Positions 35,103-46,263 of a stretch of DNA of 64,000 bases are shown piece after piece (within the stretch, counting starts at the first letter, position 1; the number at the start of each line of letters is the position of its first letter). The stretch is from an uncultured Pseudomonadales bacterium. GTDB taxonomy: Bacteria; Pseudomonadota; Gammaproteobacteria; Pseudomonadales; Azotimanducaceae. The position numbers were made by a program, and so were the translations under genes. Location of the stretch: the NCBI GenBank assembly GCA_958296195.1, contig OY282455.1:1054001-1118000 (forward strand), read 5' to 3'. A model generated the notes under the pieces. It searched no databases, was not told where the DNA came from, and worked only from the letters and a program-made list of their open reading frames with translations.

Positions 35103-36335
35103 TCATATGCCCCTCGTCTTCTTCCACAAGCGGACCATGAAGCGACTATCATCCTCAATCAGGTCTGGCTTAGTGCTGTTATGTTGGCGCATGGAGCCGA
35201 TGATGCGATTTCGTACGCCCATGCCGAGGTGTTCGACATAGCCATAGTCGCGCAATATTTCCTTCAGCAGCTCGTTTCTGGCGGCCCGTAGCCCTTCGGA
35301 CATCTTTTCGACGGTGACCCCATTCGGCAGGCGTCCGGGCGAAATAACTTCTAGACGATCTTGATACAGCGAGATTTCAACATCGGTTCCGGCTAACGTG
35401 TAGTCGCGGTGTGCAACGGCGTTCACTATGGATTCCCGAACGGCATCTACGGGGAACGCCTTTTTCCGACGCCTACGCCCCCTTTCGAGCCATGCGCTGG
35501 ACCCCATGTTTCGGGCCACGAAATCCACTGCCCGGTCGATCACGCCTTTTTCCTCAACGTGCTTTCTTGGCGACAACATGGAGACTAGGGGACCGCGAAT
35601 CAATTCTTCGTCAACCGTGTTGTATTCCTTAGCCGTTCCGGGGAAGGCAGCGGCCGTGATGCCGGCCTGCGGAAGCCGGCGATTAGGATAGGTGCCGAAC
35701 AGGAGCAAACCGGCAACGGTCGTCATGGTGTTGCCGGCCGTCTCCGTTAGTATGTCGATATTGGTTAGAATTCTCCTCCACGCCTCGACATCGTGGCTTG
35801 CTGGCGCAGTGCGCTTCTGAATTCGGAAGTAATTCCTGATCCGTTCCAAGTCCAGGCTTTCCAAATCGGTTTCATGAACGGGCTTAAGATCGTGGCGTAC
35901 GACGCCGGCGGACTGATAGAGACGCCCTTCCTCTTCATAGGTTGCCTTCCTGGAGGTAGTGCCAACGCGAATGTAAGTTTGCCACGCTGTGCCTCGCTTC
36001 GCTTTGTAGGGCTTGCTTGGACTGTCTGCCGGCAAGCCGATGACTCCAACGACCTTACCATCTTCCAGTGAAACACACGACCAAGAAGGAATGCAGGCCG
36101 GCTGAATGTTATGGCTGACGATATTCATTACCCGTTCTTCGGCCTGCTGGCGGCTTTGCGTCAAGCTGCAAATATCGCCATCGTCCTCAACACCAAGCAG
36201 GATATGCCCTCCTTCAAAATTGAGCAGCGCCGAGATTTCCTTGGCGATGGAATCGGGATGCTCGCTGTCCCGCTTGAACTCCACCTTGGAGTTCTCTCCG
36301 TTGCGAATCAGTTCCAGTAGTTCAGCCTTGGTCAT
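35103..36335 (-). CDS. Schlafen-like AlbA_2 + GHKL ATP-binding protein
   Basis: 410 residues. The N-terminal AlbA_2 domain has 'SKVEFKRD', 'EISALLNFEGGHILLGVEDD' and 'TYIRVGTTSRKA'. The C-terminal GHKL-type ATP-binding region carries 'ESIVNAVAHRDYTLAGTDV' and 'LEVISPGRLPNGVT', much like the HATPase part of the 10379 gene. Such proteins are common in defence islands and as putative transcriptional regulators. It starts 7 bp after the PHP-SMC ATPase gene, so it is its operon partner. Confidence 0.85.
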   Translation of the reverse strand: MTKAELLELIRNGENSKVEFKRDSEHPDSIAKEISALLNFEGGHILLGVEDDGDICSLTQSRQQAEERVMNIVSHNIQPACIPSWSCVSLEDGKVVGVIGLPADSPSKPYKAKRGTAWQTYIRVGTTSRKATYEEEGRLYQSAGVVRHDLKPVHETDLESLDLERIRNYFRIQKRTAPASHDVEAWRRILTNIDILTETAGNTMTTVAGLLLFGTYPNRRLPQAGITAAAFPGTAKEYNTVDEELIRGPLVSMLSPRKHVEEKGVIDRAVDFVARNMGSSAWLERGRRRRKKAFPVDAVRESIVNAVAHRDYTLAGTDVEISLYQDRLEVISPGRLPNGVTVEKMSEGLRAARNELLKEILRDYGYVEHLGMGVRNRIIGSMRQHNSTKPDLIEDDSRFMVRLWKKTRGI

Positions 36336-36342
36336 GGTTTGG

Positions 36343-39018
36343 CTAAAACCCGTACTTGCGGCGGCGGCGCTCGAAGGCTTCCTTGCCGCCCTCCAAGACC
36401 TCTTCGATCAGTTCCCGCACTGGCAGCGCGTCGATGGCGCCAACATGGTCAGACGCAATGCGGGCGTTTCCGCCATCCATCCCGCTGGAGGCGGCAAGTC
36501 CGATGATCATTTCGGCATCGCCCAGCACCGGGATGTTGGCGTTGTGGGTGGAGAAAACGAACTGCCGCCGGCGCTTTTCCTCGCGCATTTTGGGAACGAT
36601 GCTTTCGGTTATGAAGCGATTGTCTAGATCGTCCTCCGGCTGATCGACGATCAGCGGCGCATCGGATTCGAGCAGCAGAAGCAGCAGCACTGCGGTGGCC
36701 TTCTGGCCCGTCGATAGTTCTTCCAAGGCTTGCCATTGCGGTGGCTCGCCGGCCGGCGCTGTGTTAAGCCGAATGGCGGTGGTCGGAGCCAGGTGCAGTT
36801 CTTCGACTTGCATGAACACCTCCGGTTTGGCTTCCGCAATGTTGCGGGCTTGGCCAGGGGTGAGATCATACTTGGCTCGCAATTCGTCTGAACCTTGACG
36901 GCAAGCGTCCGCAAATTCGGCAAGGGAGAGTTCTCTGGCGGCCCCCAGCTTTTGGATTGTGCTGCTTAGCTGGCCGCCAATCTCGGTTCTCAGAAGATTG
37001 AACAGCGTTGTCCGGTCGCCGGCTGCGGTCACCTTTGCCTCCACTTGCTGCCGAAGCCCCTTGCTAACCTTTTTTGCAGCCTTGTCCAACACCCGGAACT
37101 CCTCCGCCTTCACATCCTCCCACTCGACTAGCGATGCGCGGCGTTGCGACAAGTGTTCCTGCTCCGTGCGGCGCAGCAAGGCATGGCGCTGCCGAAGGGG
37201 ACGCAGCCCTTCAATCTGCTTCCGCAGGCGAATGAACTCCTCGCCGTCAACAGCGGATTTCTTGAGTTCGCGCAGAATCCTTTGGTAGTCGGCTTGGACT
37301 TCGTTTTTGCGCTGCTCCCAAAGAGTACGGACCTTCGAGATTTCCTGGTCCGCTTGCTGCAAGGCAGCTTCGAGTTGTCGCGCCGCCTGTTCAAGGCTGG
37401 TGCTTAGACGCTCCAGGATTGCGTTCGCGCCGCCTAGGATTTCCTTGCCGGGCAGGTCCTCCAATTCCTTCTCCGACAGAAACGTTCGGTCAATGGGAAG
37501 TCCCTGACGCAGCAAACTCAGGCATTCGTGGAATGCCTCCAGCCGGTCCGGGATGGAGTCGAGTACTCGCTCCTCCTTAACGATTAGGCTTTGCTCGCGC
37601 AAACGGCCCTCAAGGCCGGCATCCCTGAAGCGCTCCAGCTTTTCCTCAAGCCCCGGCAAAGCGGCTAATCTTTCCTCGACTTCCTGGAGTTCCGCTTGTA
37701 CCTCAACAATGGAGCGCCGCACTTTCTTCAAGCTACGGCGCAAGTCGGCCTTGCGTCTATCGAACGAGGTGTTTGGGTCAACAAAGCGGTCCAGAAGACG
37801 GGTGAGCTTCTCCTGGCTCCTAGTGAGTTCCGATATCTCGTGCTGTCCGTACATTTCAATGCGCGGAAGGATATCCTTCGGCTGCAAGTTGGATATCGTC
37901 CCGTCCGCTGCCCGAACGATGGGCGGATTGGGAACGGTTCTCTCAATGCGGTACTTCTGTTTTGTTGGGTGGTGGGAGCGAACATCCAGTGCTATTTTTG
38001 TGCCGCCCCGCAGAACTTGGTCAACGATTCCACTATACGCATCGCGGGCCGCTTCCCCAGCGGGAGTCAGGCCTAGTGCGTACCGCAGGCTCTCAAGAAC
38101 CGTGGATTTGCCGGCGCCCCGTCCGCCGATAAGCACATTCAGATTTTGATTGAAGCGAATGGTCGCCCCGTCCAAAAAGCCGCCTTCCCAAGACAGGGAA
38201 AGCAACTCGGCATGGTCTTCCGGTGGCGGGTCGCTGGCCAAGCGAATTCTGGACCCCGGATCGAGAAACGCTTGACGCAGGCCCTCGACGCCGATTTCGG
38301 ACATTTTGAGCCAGCAAGTGGCGGAGGGATCCTCCAAGTCTTCCGGCTGCACGATATCCTTGGCGTTGACTACGGCAATTCCCAAGTTGTCCCCCGCCGG
38401 TGCGCGTCGGTAGTCTGGGTTCTTGTTGCAGACAATTTGGCGCACTTCACGAGGCAACGCATCGACGGATCCCGGAATTTGGATCGCAAGGAGATCTTCG
38501 GTTTGCCATGCATTGATTCGGGGACGTCCAGAAAGAACTTTGAACAGCCCCTTTTCGTTGGTCGCGTGGGCGGCGATGGCAACGCCTCCCTGTTCTCGAA
38601 TTTTCGTAAGGACTTCATGAAGTGGGCTATCTGACAGGCCCGACCGGATTCCGAATTCGCCAAGAAACCGTTGCATTTGATCTTCTTCAGTATCCGGTGG
38701 ATAGATGCAAAGCACATGGATGCCTTCCGAGGAGGAAAGCTCAAATCCGGGGAATATCACAATTCCTCGGTCCGCGGCCGCATCACGGAACAGGGCCACT
38801 CCGCTCACGCTGTCGTGGTCAGTGATAGCGAGCACGGAAATGCCGAGCTCATTGGCTTTTTCGACAATGGCTTTTGCGTAGGATTGGGCGTCGCCACTGG
38901 CCTCTTGGCCGCGGTATGTGCCCGCATAGTGATGCGGGTTCACCTGCAGGGCGCACCGATGGAACACGGCACCCACCGGCTGCGTCGCCGCTTGAGCGGT
39001 GCGCTCTCTATATGTCAT
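36343..39018 (-). CDS. PHP-domain + SMC-like AAA ATPase (TrlF-like)
   Basis: 891 residues. A PHP phosphoesterase domain (about 30-260) has ITDHD (65-69), PGFEL (E93) and AHATN (H151), although the first PHP His motif is weak ('QVNPHHY'). An ABC/SMC-type ATPase follows, with Walker A GGRGAGKS (298-305), a long coiled-coil (about 410-640), signature LSTGQ and Walker B 'PLIVDQPEDDLDNRFI'. This is the layout of the TrlF-like family. A nuclease/ATPase role in defence or repair is inference. The first gene of a two-gene operon with the Schlafen-like protein. Confidence 0.85.
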   Translation of the reverse strand: MTYRERTAQAATQPVGAVFHRCALQVNPHHYAGTYRGQEASGDAQSYAKAIVEKANELGISVLAITDHDSVSGVALFRDAAADRGIVIFPGFELSSSEGIHVLCIYPPDTEEDQMQRFLGEFGIRSGLSDSPLHEVLTKIREQGGVAIAAHATNEKGLFKVLSGRPRINAWQTEDLLAIQIPGSVDALPREVRQIVCNKNPDYRRAPAGDNLGIAVVNAKDIVQPEDLEDPSATCWLKMSEIGVEGLRQAFLDPGSRIRLASDPPPEDHAELLSLSWEGGFLDGATIRFNQNLNVLIGGRGAGKSTVLESLRYALGLTPAGEAARDAYSGIVDQVLRGGTKIALDVRSHHPTKQKYRIERTVPNPPIVRAADGTISNLQPKDILPRIEMYGQHEISELTRSQEKLTRLLDRFVDPNTSFDRRKADLRRSLKKVRRSIVEVQAELQEVEERLAALPGLEEKLERFRDAGLEGRLREQSLIVKEERVLDSIPDRLEAFHECLSLLRQGLPIDRTFLSEKELEDLPGKEILGGANAILERLSTSLEQAARQLEAALQQADQEISKVRTLWEQRKNEVQADYQRILRELKKSAVDGEEFIRLRKQIEGLRPLRQRHALLRRTEQEHLSQRRASLVEWEDVKAEEFRVLDKAAKKVSKGLRQQVEAKVTAAGDRTTLFNLLRTEIGGQLSSTIQKLGAARELSLAEFADACRQGSDELRAKYDLTPGQARNIAEAKPEVFMQVEELHLAPTTAIRLNTAPAGEPPQWQALEELSTGQKATAVLLLLLLESDAPLIVDQPEDDLDNRFITESIVPKMREEKRRRQFVFSTHNANIPVLGDAEMIIGLAASSGMDGGNARIASDHVGAIDALPVRELIEEVLEGGKEAFERRRRKYGF

Positions 39019-39068
39019 GGTCTGTCCGCCCTAAACTTCCATAGCCATAGCTACACTATCGCACTGTT

Positions 39069-39296
39069 TCAGCGCATTCCACAAGCACCTAGTAGAGGGC
39101 CTTGCACGGGCGGCGGCCTGATGAACGAGCGCATCCGCTCGTGCGCATTGGCGCAGACGCTGCCGAGCGCCATGGCCATCATCACCGCCAGCGCCAAGCC
39201 CACCCGCGCCGCCATTCGATCCTTGCCGCGGATGCTGTGGCTCTCGAAGTGGAACCCATCCTCGATGCGGGCGTTCAGAATAGCGCAAGTCTCTCG
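39069..39296 (-). mobile_element. Transposase C-terminal remnant
   Basis: In one minus frame, 'CAILNARIEDGFHFESHSI' then RGKDRMAARVGLALAVMMAMAL is the end of a DDE transposase (the 'HSIRG.. KM..R' tail seen in IS5/ISNCY-like elements). The rest of the element and its inverted ends are missing. It sits just upstream of the PHP-SMC operon start. Confidence 0.6.
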
Positions 39297-39345
39297 GCCG
39301 GCAAACCGGCTATGGCTCCTTGCGCTTAGGGGCCGGCAAAGAAGG

Positions 39346-41620
<2,275 letters not shown>

Positions 41621-41739
41621 AAAAACAACCAACCGGAGCCCGAGCGCGCCGCTATGAAAGGCCCTTGCCACGTCCACCCCCGCGGCGTCATCATATGCGG
41701 CAGTCGCGACACCTACTCATCCTGATTGTCGCGCCATAG

Positions 41740-42068
41740 CTGGCGAAGGATAGCGTAGCTCTTAAGAGCGTTTGCCACCATTCCCAACAAGCGGCGGAAA
41801 AGGCGTTGAAGGCCGGCTTGGTCATTGACGGCAAGTCTCCCCCGAGGACGCACAACTTGGAAACTCTGTGCGCCTGATGACGCGGCGTGGCGGATGGGAT
41901 CAATTAGAGCCTGAATGGGATTTGCAGCGTGTGATGGATTGGGAGGTTTCCAGCCGCGACCCGGACCCGACCCTGCCGCCAACGGTGAAGGAAGCACACG
42001 TCATGCTTGCGTTGGCCAAGGATGTTATGCGGGTGATAACGGAGCAGTTTGAATCCTGCCATCGATAG
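41740..42068 (+). pseudogene. HEPN-domain protein remnant
   Basis: Frame one (41740-41874) reads 'LAKDSVALKSVCHHSQQAAE' then KALKAGLVIDGKSPPRTHNL and stops. The next frame (41868-42068) continues the helical end ('DWEVSSRDPDPTLPPTVKEA'). The QQAAEKALKA helix is the HEPN hallmark. The N-terminus is replaced by the IS21 right end and there is a frameshift near 41870. HEPN proteins are usually RNase toxins paired with a nucleotidyltransferase, and none is present here. Confidence 0.7.
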
Positions 42069-42128
42069 GCCCGTGGCAGCTTCTTGTCGCGCCGAACTCC
42101 GCCCCATTGGCTATCCAAGAAGTCTGGG

Positions 42129-42147
42129 CAAGGGGCTTTGCCCCTTG
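42129..42147. repeat. Perfect short hairpin (CAAGGGGC-TTT-GCCCCTTG)
   Basis: Eight-base arms at 42129-42136 and 42140-42147 with a TTT loop, followed by further G/C-rich blocks. It lies between the HEPN remnant and the convergent FGE-like gene, so it may serve as a terminator or be part of a dispersed repeat. No T-tract follows. Confidence 0.5.
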
Positions 42148-42198
42148 AAACCCCAGCGGGGGCCAGCCCCGGAACCCCCGAGGTAAGGAGGTAAGGAC

Positions 42199-43050
42199 TC
42201 ACGGCGTGAGCGTCTGGGCCACACGGAAACCGTAGTCGAAGTTGCGGTTGCCGGAGAAGTTCCAGATACGGTTCGCGGAGCGGAGGTCCCTCGGAAAACT
42301 GAAGAACCAGGAGCCGCCGCGCAAAACGCGGAGGTCACATCTCCCGCTCTCCCAAGCGCTTCCATCGTTCGGCGCTCCCTGGTAATGGCCGTTCCAGCAG
42401 TCCTGCACCCACTCCCACACGTTCCCATGCACGTCATGCAAACCGAACCCGTTCGCCAGAAACGAACCCACCAGCAACGTCCGTTCCCGATACAGGCCAT
42501 CTGGAACTCTGTCGTTAGTGGGGTAGGACCAGCGCCCGTCGTAGTTCGCCTGATCCGACGATATCGTCGAACCCGTGTGGAACGGGAACGGGCCCGTCGT
42601 CCCCGCACGCGCCGCGTACTCCCACTCCGACTCGCTCAGCAGCCTGTACCGACGACCCGTCCGACCCGATAGCCACTCCACATACGACTGCGCATCCTTC
42701 CAATCCACATAAATCACCGGGCGGCAGCCGCGGCCCCAGCCCTCGTCATCCGGCCGATAGCCGCCGCAGCCCCCTGCCGCCACGCAGGCGTCCCACTCCG
42801 CAAACGTCACCTCGTAAACACCCGCCGCAAACGACGGCACCGACACCCTATGCACCGGGCGCTCGTCATCCTGAGAATACGCCTCCGACTCCAAGGCGCC
42901 CATCAGGAACGTCCCCGACGGAACCACCACCATCTCCGGGCACTCAGGGCAGTCCCGGAAGCGTTCCCCAAACCCAGGTTCACTCGCCGTCAAGCCGCCC
43001 GCTAGCAAAAGGAGTAGCGGCAAAGCCGTGACCTCAATGCCATTTTTCAT
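42199..43050 (-). CDS. Exported formylglycine-generating-enzyme-fold (SUMF1) protein
   Basis: 283 residues. A signal peptide (about 1-23) is followed by a SUMF1/C-type-lectin-like domain: 'MVVVPSGTFLMGALESEAYS', 'VYEVTFAEWDACVAAGG', 'YRLLSESEWEYAARAGTT', 'GLHDVHGNVWEWVQDCW', and the end 'LRVLRGGSWFFSFPRDLRSA' then NRIWNFSGNR. The name reflects the fold: true FGE activates sulfatases, and no sulfatase is near. The final GGSW block is the same type used as the variable region in diversity-generating retroelements, but no reverse transcriptase is visible here. ATG 43050 follows GGAGGGAAGG. Confidence 0.85.
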   Translation of the reverse strand: MKNGIEVTALPLLLLLAGGLTASEPGFGERFRDCPECPEMVVVPSGTFLMGALESEAYSQDDERPVHRVSVPSFAAGVYEVTFAEWDACVAAGGCGGYRPDDEGWGRGCRPVIYVDWKDAQSYVEWLSGRTGRRYRLLSESEWEYAARAGTTGPFPFHTGSTISSDQANYDGRWSYPTNDRVPDGLYRERTLLVGSFLANGFGLHDVHGNVWEWVQDCWNGHYQGAPNDGSAWESGRCDLRVLRGGSWFFSFPRDLRSANRIWNFSGNRNFDYGFRVAQTLTP

Positions 43051-43165
43051 CCTTCCCTCCGTCTCGTTTGTCAATGCTAAAGACGCCTCAAGCCCCCACT
43101 GGACGGCAACGCGCTTGTCACGCTTTGCGCCAAAAGCGAAGTTGCGCGGCATCGCCATTCCAGCT

Positions 43166-43470
43166 TCATCGCCGTGCGCCGGCCTTAACCAATGTTTCAG
43201 CAACCTGCGGATTCGGATTGTCCAACGCAAACTGCAGGGGCGAGGCCCCCTCCTCGGTCTTTGCGTTAACCTCCGCGTCGGCGGCGATTAGCAGGGCCGT
43301 CACGGCCGCGTCTTCGTTGTCCAGTGCAACGGCGTGTAGCCGTTGTCGTCGTCGGTGTTGTTCCATGAGCCGCCGCGCAAAACGCAGAGGGAGCATTCCC
43401 TGCTCTCCCAAGCGCTCGCATCGCCCGGCACCCCCGCATAGCTGTAGTTCCCGCAGTCTCCCGTCACATT
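43166..43470 (-). pseudogene. Fused debris: FGE fragment plus ankyrin repeats
   Basis: On the minus strand, 43470-43355 matches the C-terminus of the neighbouring FGE-like gene (SAWES, VLRGGSWNN). It then runs directly into an ankyrin start 'DDDNGYTPLHW'. After a frame change at about 43330, ankyrin sequence continues ('VALDNEDAAVTALLIAADAE', then NPNPQVAETLVKAGA) to a stop at 43166. Both parts are incomplete, so this is a joint of two broken genes, not a working fusion. Confidence 0.65.
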
Positions 43471-43674
43471 CAATTGAGCGGCAATCGCTTGGCAACCTCA
43501 CCACAAGGCGTGTTCACCGGGTTAACCAATTTGCAGTTCTTACATCTAGCAGACAACCACTTGGCAGCCTTGCCAGAAGACATATTCAAGGGGTTGCACC
43601 GGCTATCAGTTTTGAGTTTGGATGGCAACCGCTTGACCACCTTACCCCTTAATCCCCGCTTAAGAACTCGCTGA
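43465..43674 (+). pseudogene. Leucine-rich repeat fragment
   Basis: About 65 residues with two and a half LRR units: 'LSGNRLATSPQGVFTGLTNL', 'FLHLADNHLAALPEDIFKGL' and 'LSVLSLDGNRLTTLPL'. There is no start codon context or further repeat, so it is a fragment of a longer LRR protein. Less GC-rich than the flanking sequence. From 43675 to 44021 nothing is recognised. Confidence 0.6.
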
Positions 43675-44021
43675 AGTGCGCTGAAAGGCGCACCGTGCAT
43701 GGTTTTTTCCGGCAAAATGCCGATTGCACGAAAACCACCCTGCAGGTGCGCCGATGGCAAGCATAACACCCTGCCCGCTGAAGGTTGAGCGCGAGACGGA
43801 CACCCGCTTGACTGGCTTCGGGGGCTGGTCCGCCTTGGCCCTGACGGCGGAGCGTCTGGGTTGAATGTAGGCATTTGGGCGGCATTGACTGGGCGGCAGC
43901 AGGATGACATTTGCATGGCGTTGCGCCATGCGGCATCCTCATGCGCAGGAGGAGTCCAGCATTTGCCCATGCTTCTGATGGGGGATGCAGGCACCCGTTC
44001 CGCGTCGGGGATGCATGCCGC

Positions 44022-44400
44022 ATGGTCAAGCTCATTTTGGTCGTTCTACTCGTGGCGGTGGCGGGGCTTGGTGCCTTGGCGTTTTTGTTTTGGCGCATGG
44101 ATGCGAACGTGAAGGAGTTGATGCAGACCGTCATCCCTGTCTCATGACCACGGCTGCTCGGCAGTCGTCATTGAGGGGTTTCAGCCCGCAGATGAGCAAG
44201 GCGTTCAATACTTTGTGGCGCGCTGTCCCGAAGGGCGATACGCCATCGGGATTTCACAGGCGGACGGGGAGTTGGGGGCATCGCTGGTCAATGCGGCGAA
44301 CTGGCCGCCTCCGGGCAAACGTGCGACGACTTCCTGGTGGTGCGCACGCCGAGTCCTTTTTAGGGGGCGGTGTGCGCCACGCTTTCGGTGCGCGTGGGTC
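44022..44400 (+). pseudogene. Small membrane-anchored hypothetical, probably frameshifted
   Basis: ATG 44022 opens 41 residues with one transmembrane helix ('LVVLLVAVAGLGALAFLFW') ending at 44147. The next frame over continues without a start codon as 'SHDHGCSAVVIEGFQPADE' and 'YFVARCPEGRYAIGISQADG'. Read together they give a protein of about 110-120 residues. A one-base loss near 44140 would explain it. No family recognised; low confidence. Confidence 0.35.
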
Positions 44401-44606
44401 TGCTGGTTCTGTGCCGGGCCGCCACTCCATCGAGACCTTCCGAGGCCCAACTGAATGAAAATAGTCCCTGCAGCTAAAGGATGGCCGCCACAAAATGGTG
44501 GGCCATGCGGATGAATCAACTGCAGATGAAAGTACATAAGTCCCAAATCGAATGGGATCTGGGCTTCGACTGCAAGCGCGAACGCAGCCAGCGAAACCGC
44601 TGAACG

Positions 44607-46118
44607 CTAGGCAATCAACGCCCCCACGAACCGCGCAAAAGGCCTGATGTCGTCGGCTACGCTGGCTGCTTCCAACGCCGCCATGTACTCGTTCCTGCGT
44701 CCCGTCGGCACTACGCACCAAGGATAACCCCCGGAGGCGAGCATGGCGTTCATCAAGAATCTTCCTAGGCGGCCGTTGCCGTCCATGTAGGGGTGGATGA
44801 AGACGAACAGGAAGTGTCCGAGCACGGCGCGAACAGCGGGCTTCTCTTCCTCTGACAGCAAATCGAACAGGGTCGGCATGAGGTCCCGCACCGCGGAAGG
44901 GCGGGGCGGAACGTGGCGGGCGTTGCGGATGAAGACCTGTCCGGTTCTGTAGCCGGCCAGTTCGGCGGTACCCAGGATGCCGGCGCGAACGCTTAGTGCG
45001 ATCAGGGCGCGATGCCAGTCCCCGTGGTCGTCGCGCACCGCCACGCCAGGATTCTTGCCAGCCAGAATGTCCGCGACCGTCTCCTTCACCGCCTCAAAGG
45101 ACTCGTAGTAGCCCCGTGCCGCCAAGGCATCCCTCTGCGCCGCGTCGGGCGGGTGCCGCTCCGGGTCCCATGCGCCGCCCCGCACACGCTCGATCAGTTG
45201 CGGCGTCACCTGATAGCCTTCGATGGACAGCGAATGGTAAGCATCCTCAACGTAGGCTGCGTCCATTGCCTTCAGGTAAGCACCGCTTTCAATCGGCAAC
45301 CCCGGCGGAGACGGGAATTGACTGGCAACCACCTCGCGCATTCCATGCCATCTCAAACGCATCCGCGCCACCCACGGGGCTTCGCGGCTGGCGACCACAA
45401 ACGGCGACGGTTCCGCAAACGGGTCCTTTTCGCGCACGTCGTAACCCGCGCCGCGCATGGCTGCGACAATTTCGTCTGCCACGCCACGCCGACCGATGTG
45501 GCGCAAGCCTCCGGCAAGTCGCCCGGCGACGGTGCTGCGGCCACCGCCGAGCAGCAAAACGAGAACCTCGGAGGCGTCGGGGATGCCGGCAAGCGCCGCA
45601 CGGGCTGCGTTGGCCTGCTGCCGGAAGAAGCTGGGCGTTGCGGCAACAAGGGCGGCTGGCAACGCGAACGTCCGCAGGCCGGCCAGTTCCTCCGCATGGC
45701 CCTCAGCGGGAAGTGCAGCGCGGGTCTCCACAATTGAAGCATCATGGGCAAGCGCCGTAATTTTGTTGCGCGCCTTCGGCGAACGCACGAGAAGCTGCCG
45801 CGGCACAGCCCAATCGCCAACTTGGAGGAGCAGGGATTGTTCTGGGGAAAGCGACCAATCGCTGCCGAACCGAGCTTCCAGATAGGTGGCGCAGAAACTC
45901 CAAAACGAGGCCAGCCAAGCCGTGCCGTCACCTACGACGGCACCGGGGCTGGCCGGGACGCACCACCCCTTGATGACTTCCTGCAGAAATCCTGCTTGGA
46001 GCAGCCGCTCCCTGTGGGTGCGGCCCAAGTCCGCGGAGCGGATGGCTGACCGCCCGCCTTTTTGCAGAGCTTCCAGAACCTCCAAGGACGCGGCCAACTT
46101 CTCTTGTGAACCTGCCAT
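44607..46118 (-). CDS. Fic family protein with N-terminal winged-helix
   Basis: 503 residues. The Fic core motif HPYMDGNGRLGR has all catalytic residues for AMPylation-type transfer. An inhibitory helix motif of the S/TxxxE(G/N) type, SLSIEG, is present before the core, so it is a self-inhibited class II Fic. The N-terminus resembles the AbiEi-type winged helix. ATG 46118 was chosen over a TTG nine bases upstream. Its promoter region (46119-46263) holds an inverted repeat and an 11-bp direct repeat (gaattttagct at 46150-46160 and 46216-46226), suggesting self-regulation. Confidence 0.85.
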   Translation of the reverse strand: MAGSQEKLAASLEVLEALQKGGRSAIRSADLGRTHRERLLQAGFLQEVIKGWCVPASPGAVVGDGTAWLASFWSFCATYLEARFGSDWSLSPEQSLLLQVGDWAVPRQLLVRSPKARNKITALAHDASIVETRAALPAEGHAEELAGLRTFALPAALVAATPSFFRQQANAARAALAGIPDASEVLVLLLGGGRSTVAGRLAGGLRHIGRRGVADEIVAAMRGAGYDVREKDPFAEPSPFVVASREAPWVARMRLRWHGMREVVASQFPSPPGLPIESGAYLKAMDAAYVEDAYHSLSIEGYQVTPQLIERVRGGAWDPERHPPDAAQRDALAARGYYESFEAVKETVADILAGKNPGVAVRDDHGDWHRALIALSVRAGILGTAELAGYRTGQVFIRNARHVPPRPSAVRDLMPTLFDLLSEEEKPAVRAVLGHFLFVFIHPYMDGNGRLGRFLMNAMLASGGYPWCVVPTGRRNEYMAALEAASVADDIRPFARFVGALIA

Positions 46119-46162
46119 GCTGCCCAAGCCTGCCGGTGAAGTGATGTGCGAATTTTAGCTTA

Positions 46163-46177
46163 TTCCGCCGTGCGGAA
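46163..46177. promoter_or_regulatory. Perfect inverted repeat upstream of fic (operator candidate)
   Basis: TTCCGC-CGT-GCGGAA, 6-base arms with a 3-nt centre, 45-60 bp upstream of the fic start. It is flanked by the GAATTTTAGCT direct repeats. The N-terminal winged-helix of Fic is a likely binder, by inference. Confidence 0.5.
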
Positions 46178-46263
46178 ATTAGCTTGTTCTGGGGCGGGCC
46201 GTTCGCTCCGTATATGAATTTTAGCTCTTGGGGTGGTTTAAGGCTTTTGAACAAGTTGTGCGT

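Noticed and set aside
42199-43470. A full diversity-generating retroelement
   Set aside because: Only the variable-region-like protein and a degraded copy are present; no reverse transcriptase or template repeat was found, so I keep it as a question only.
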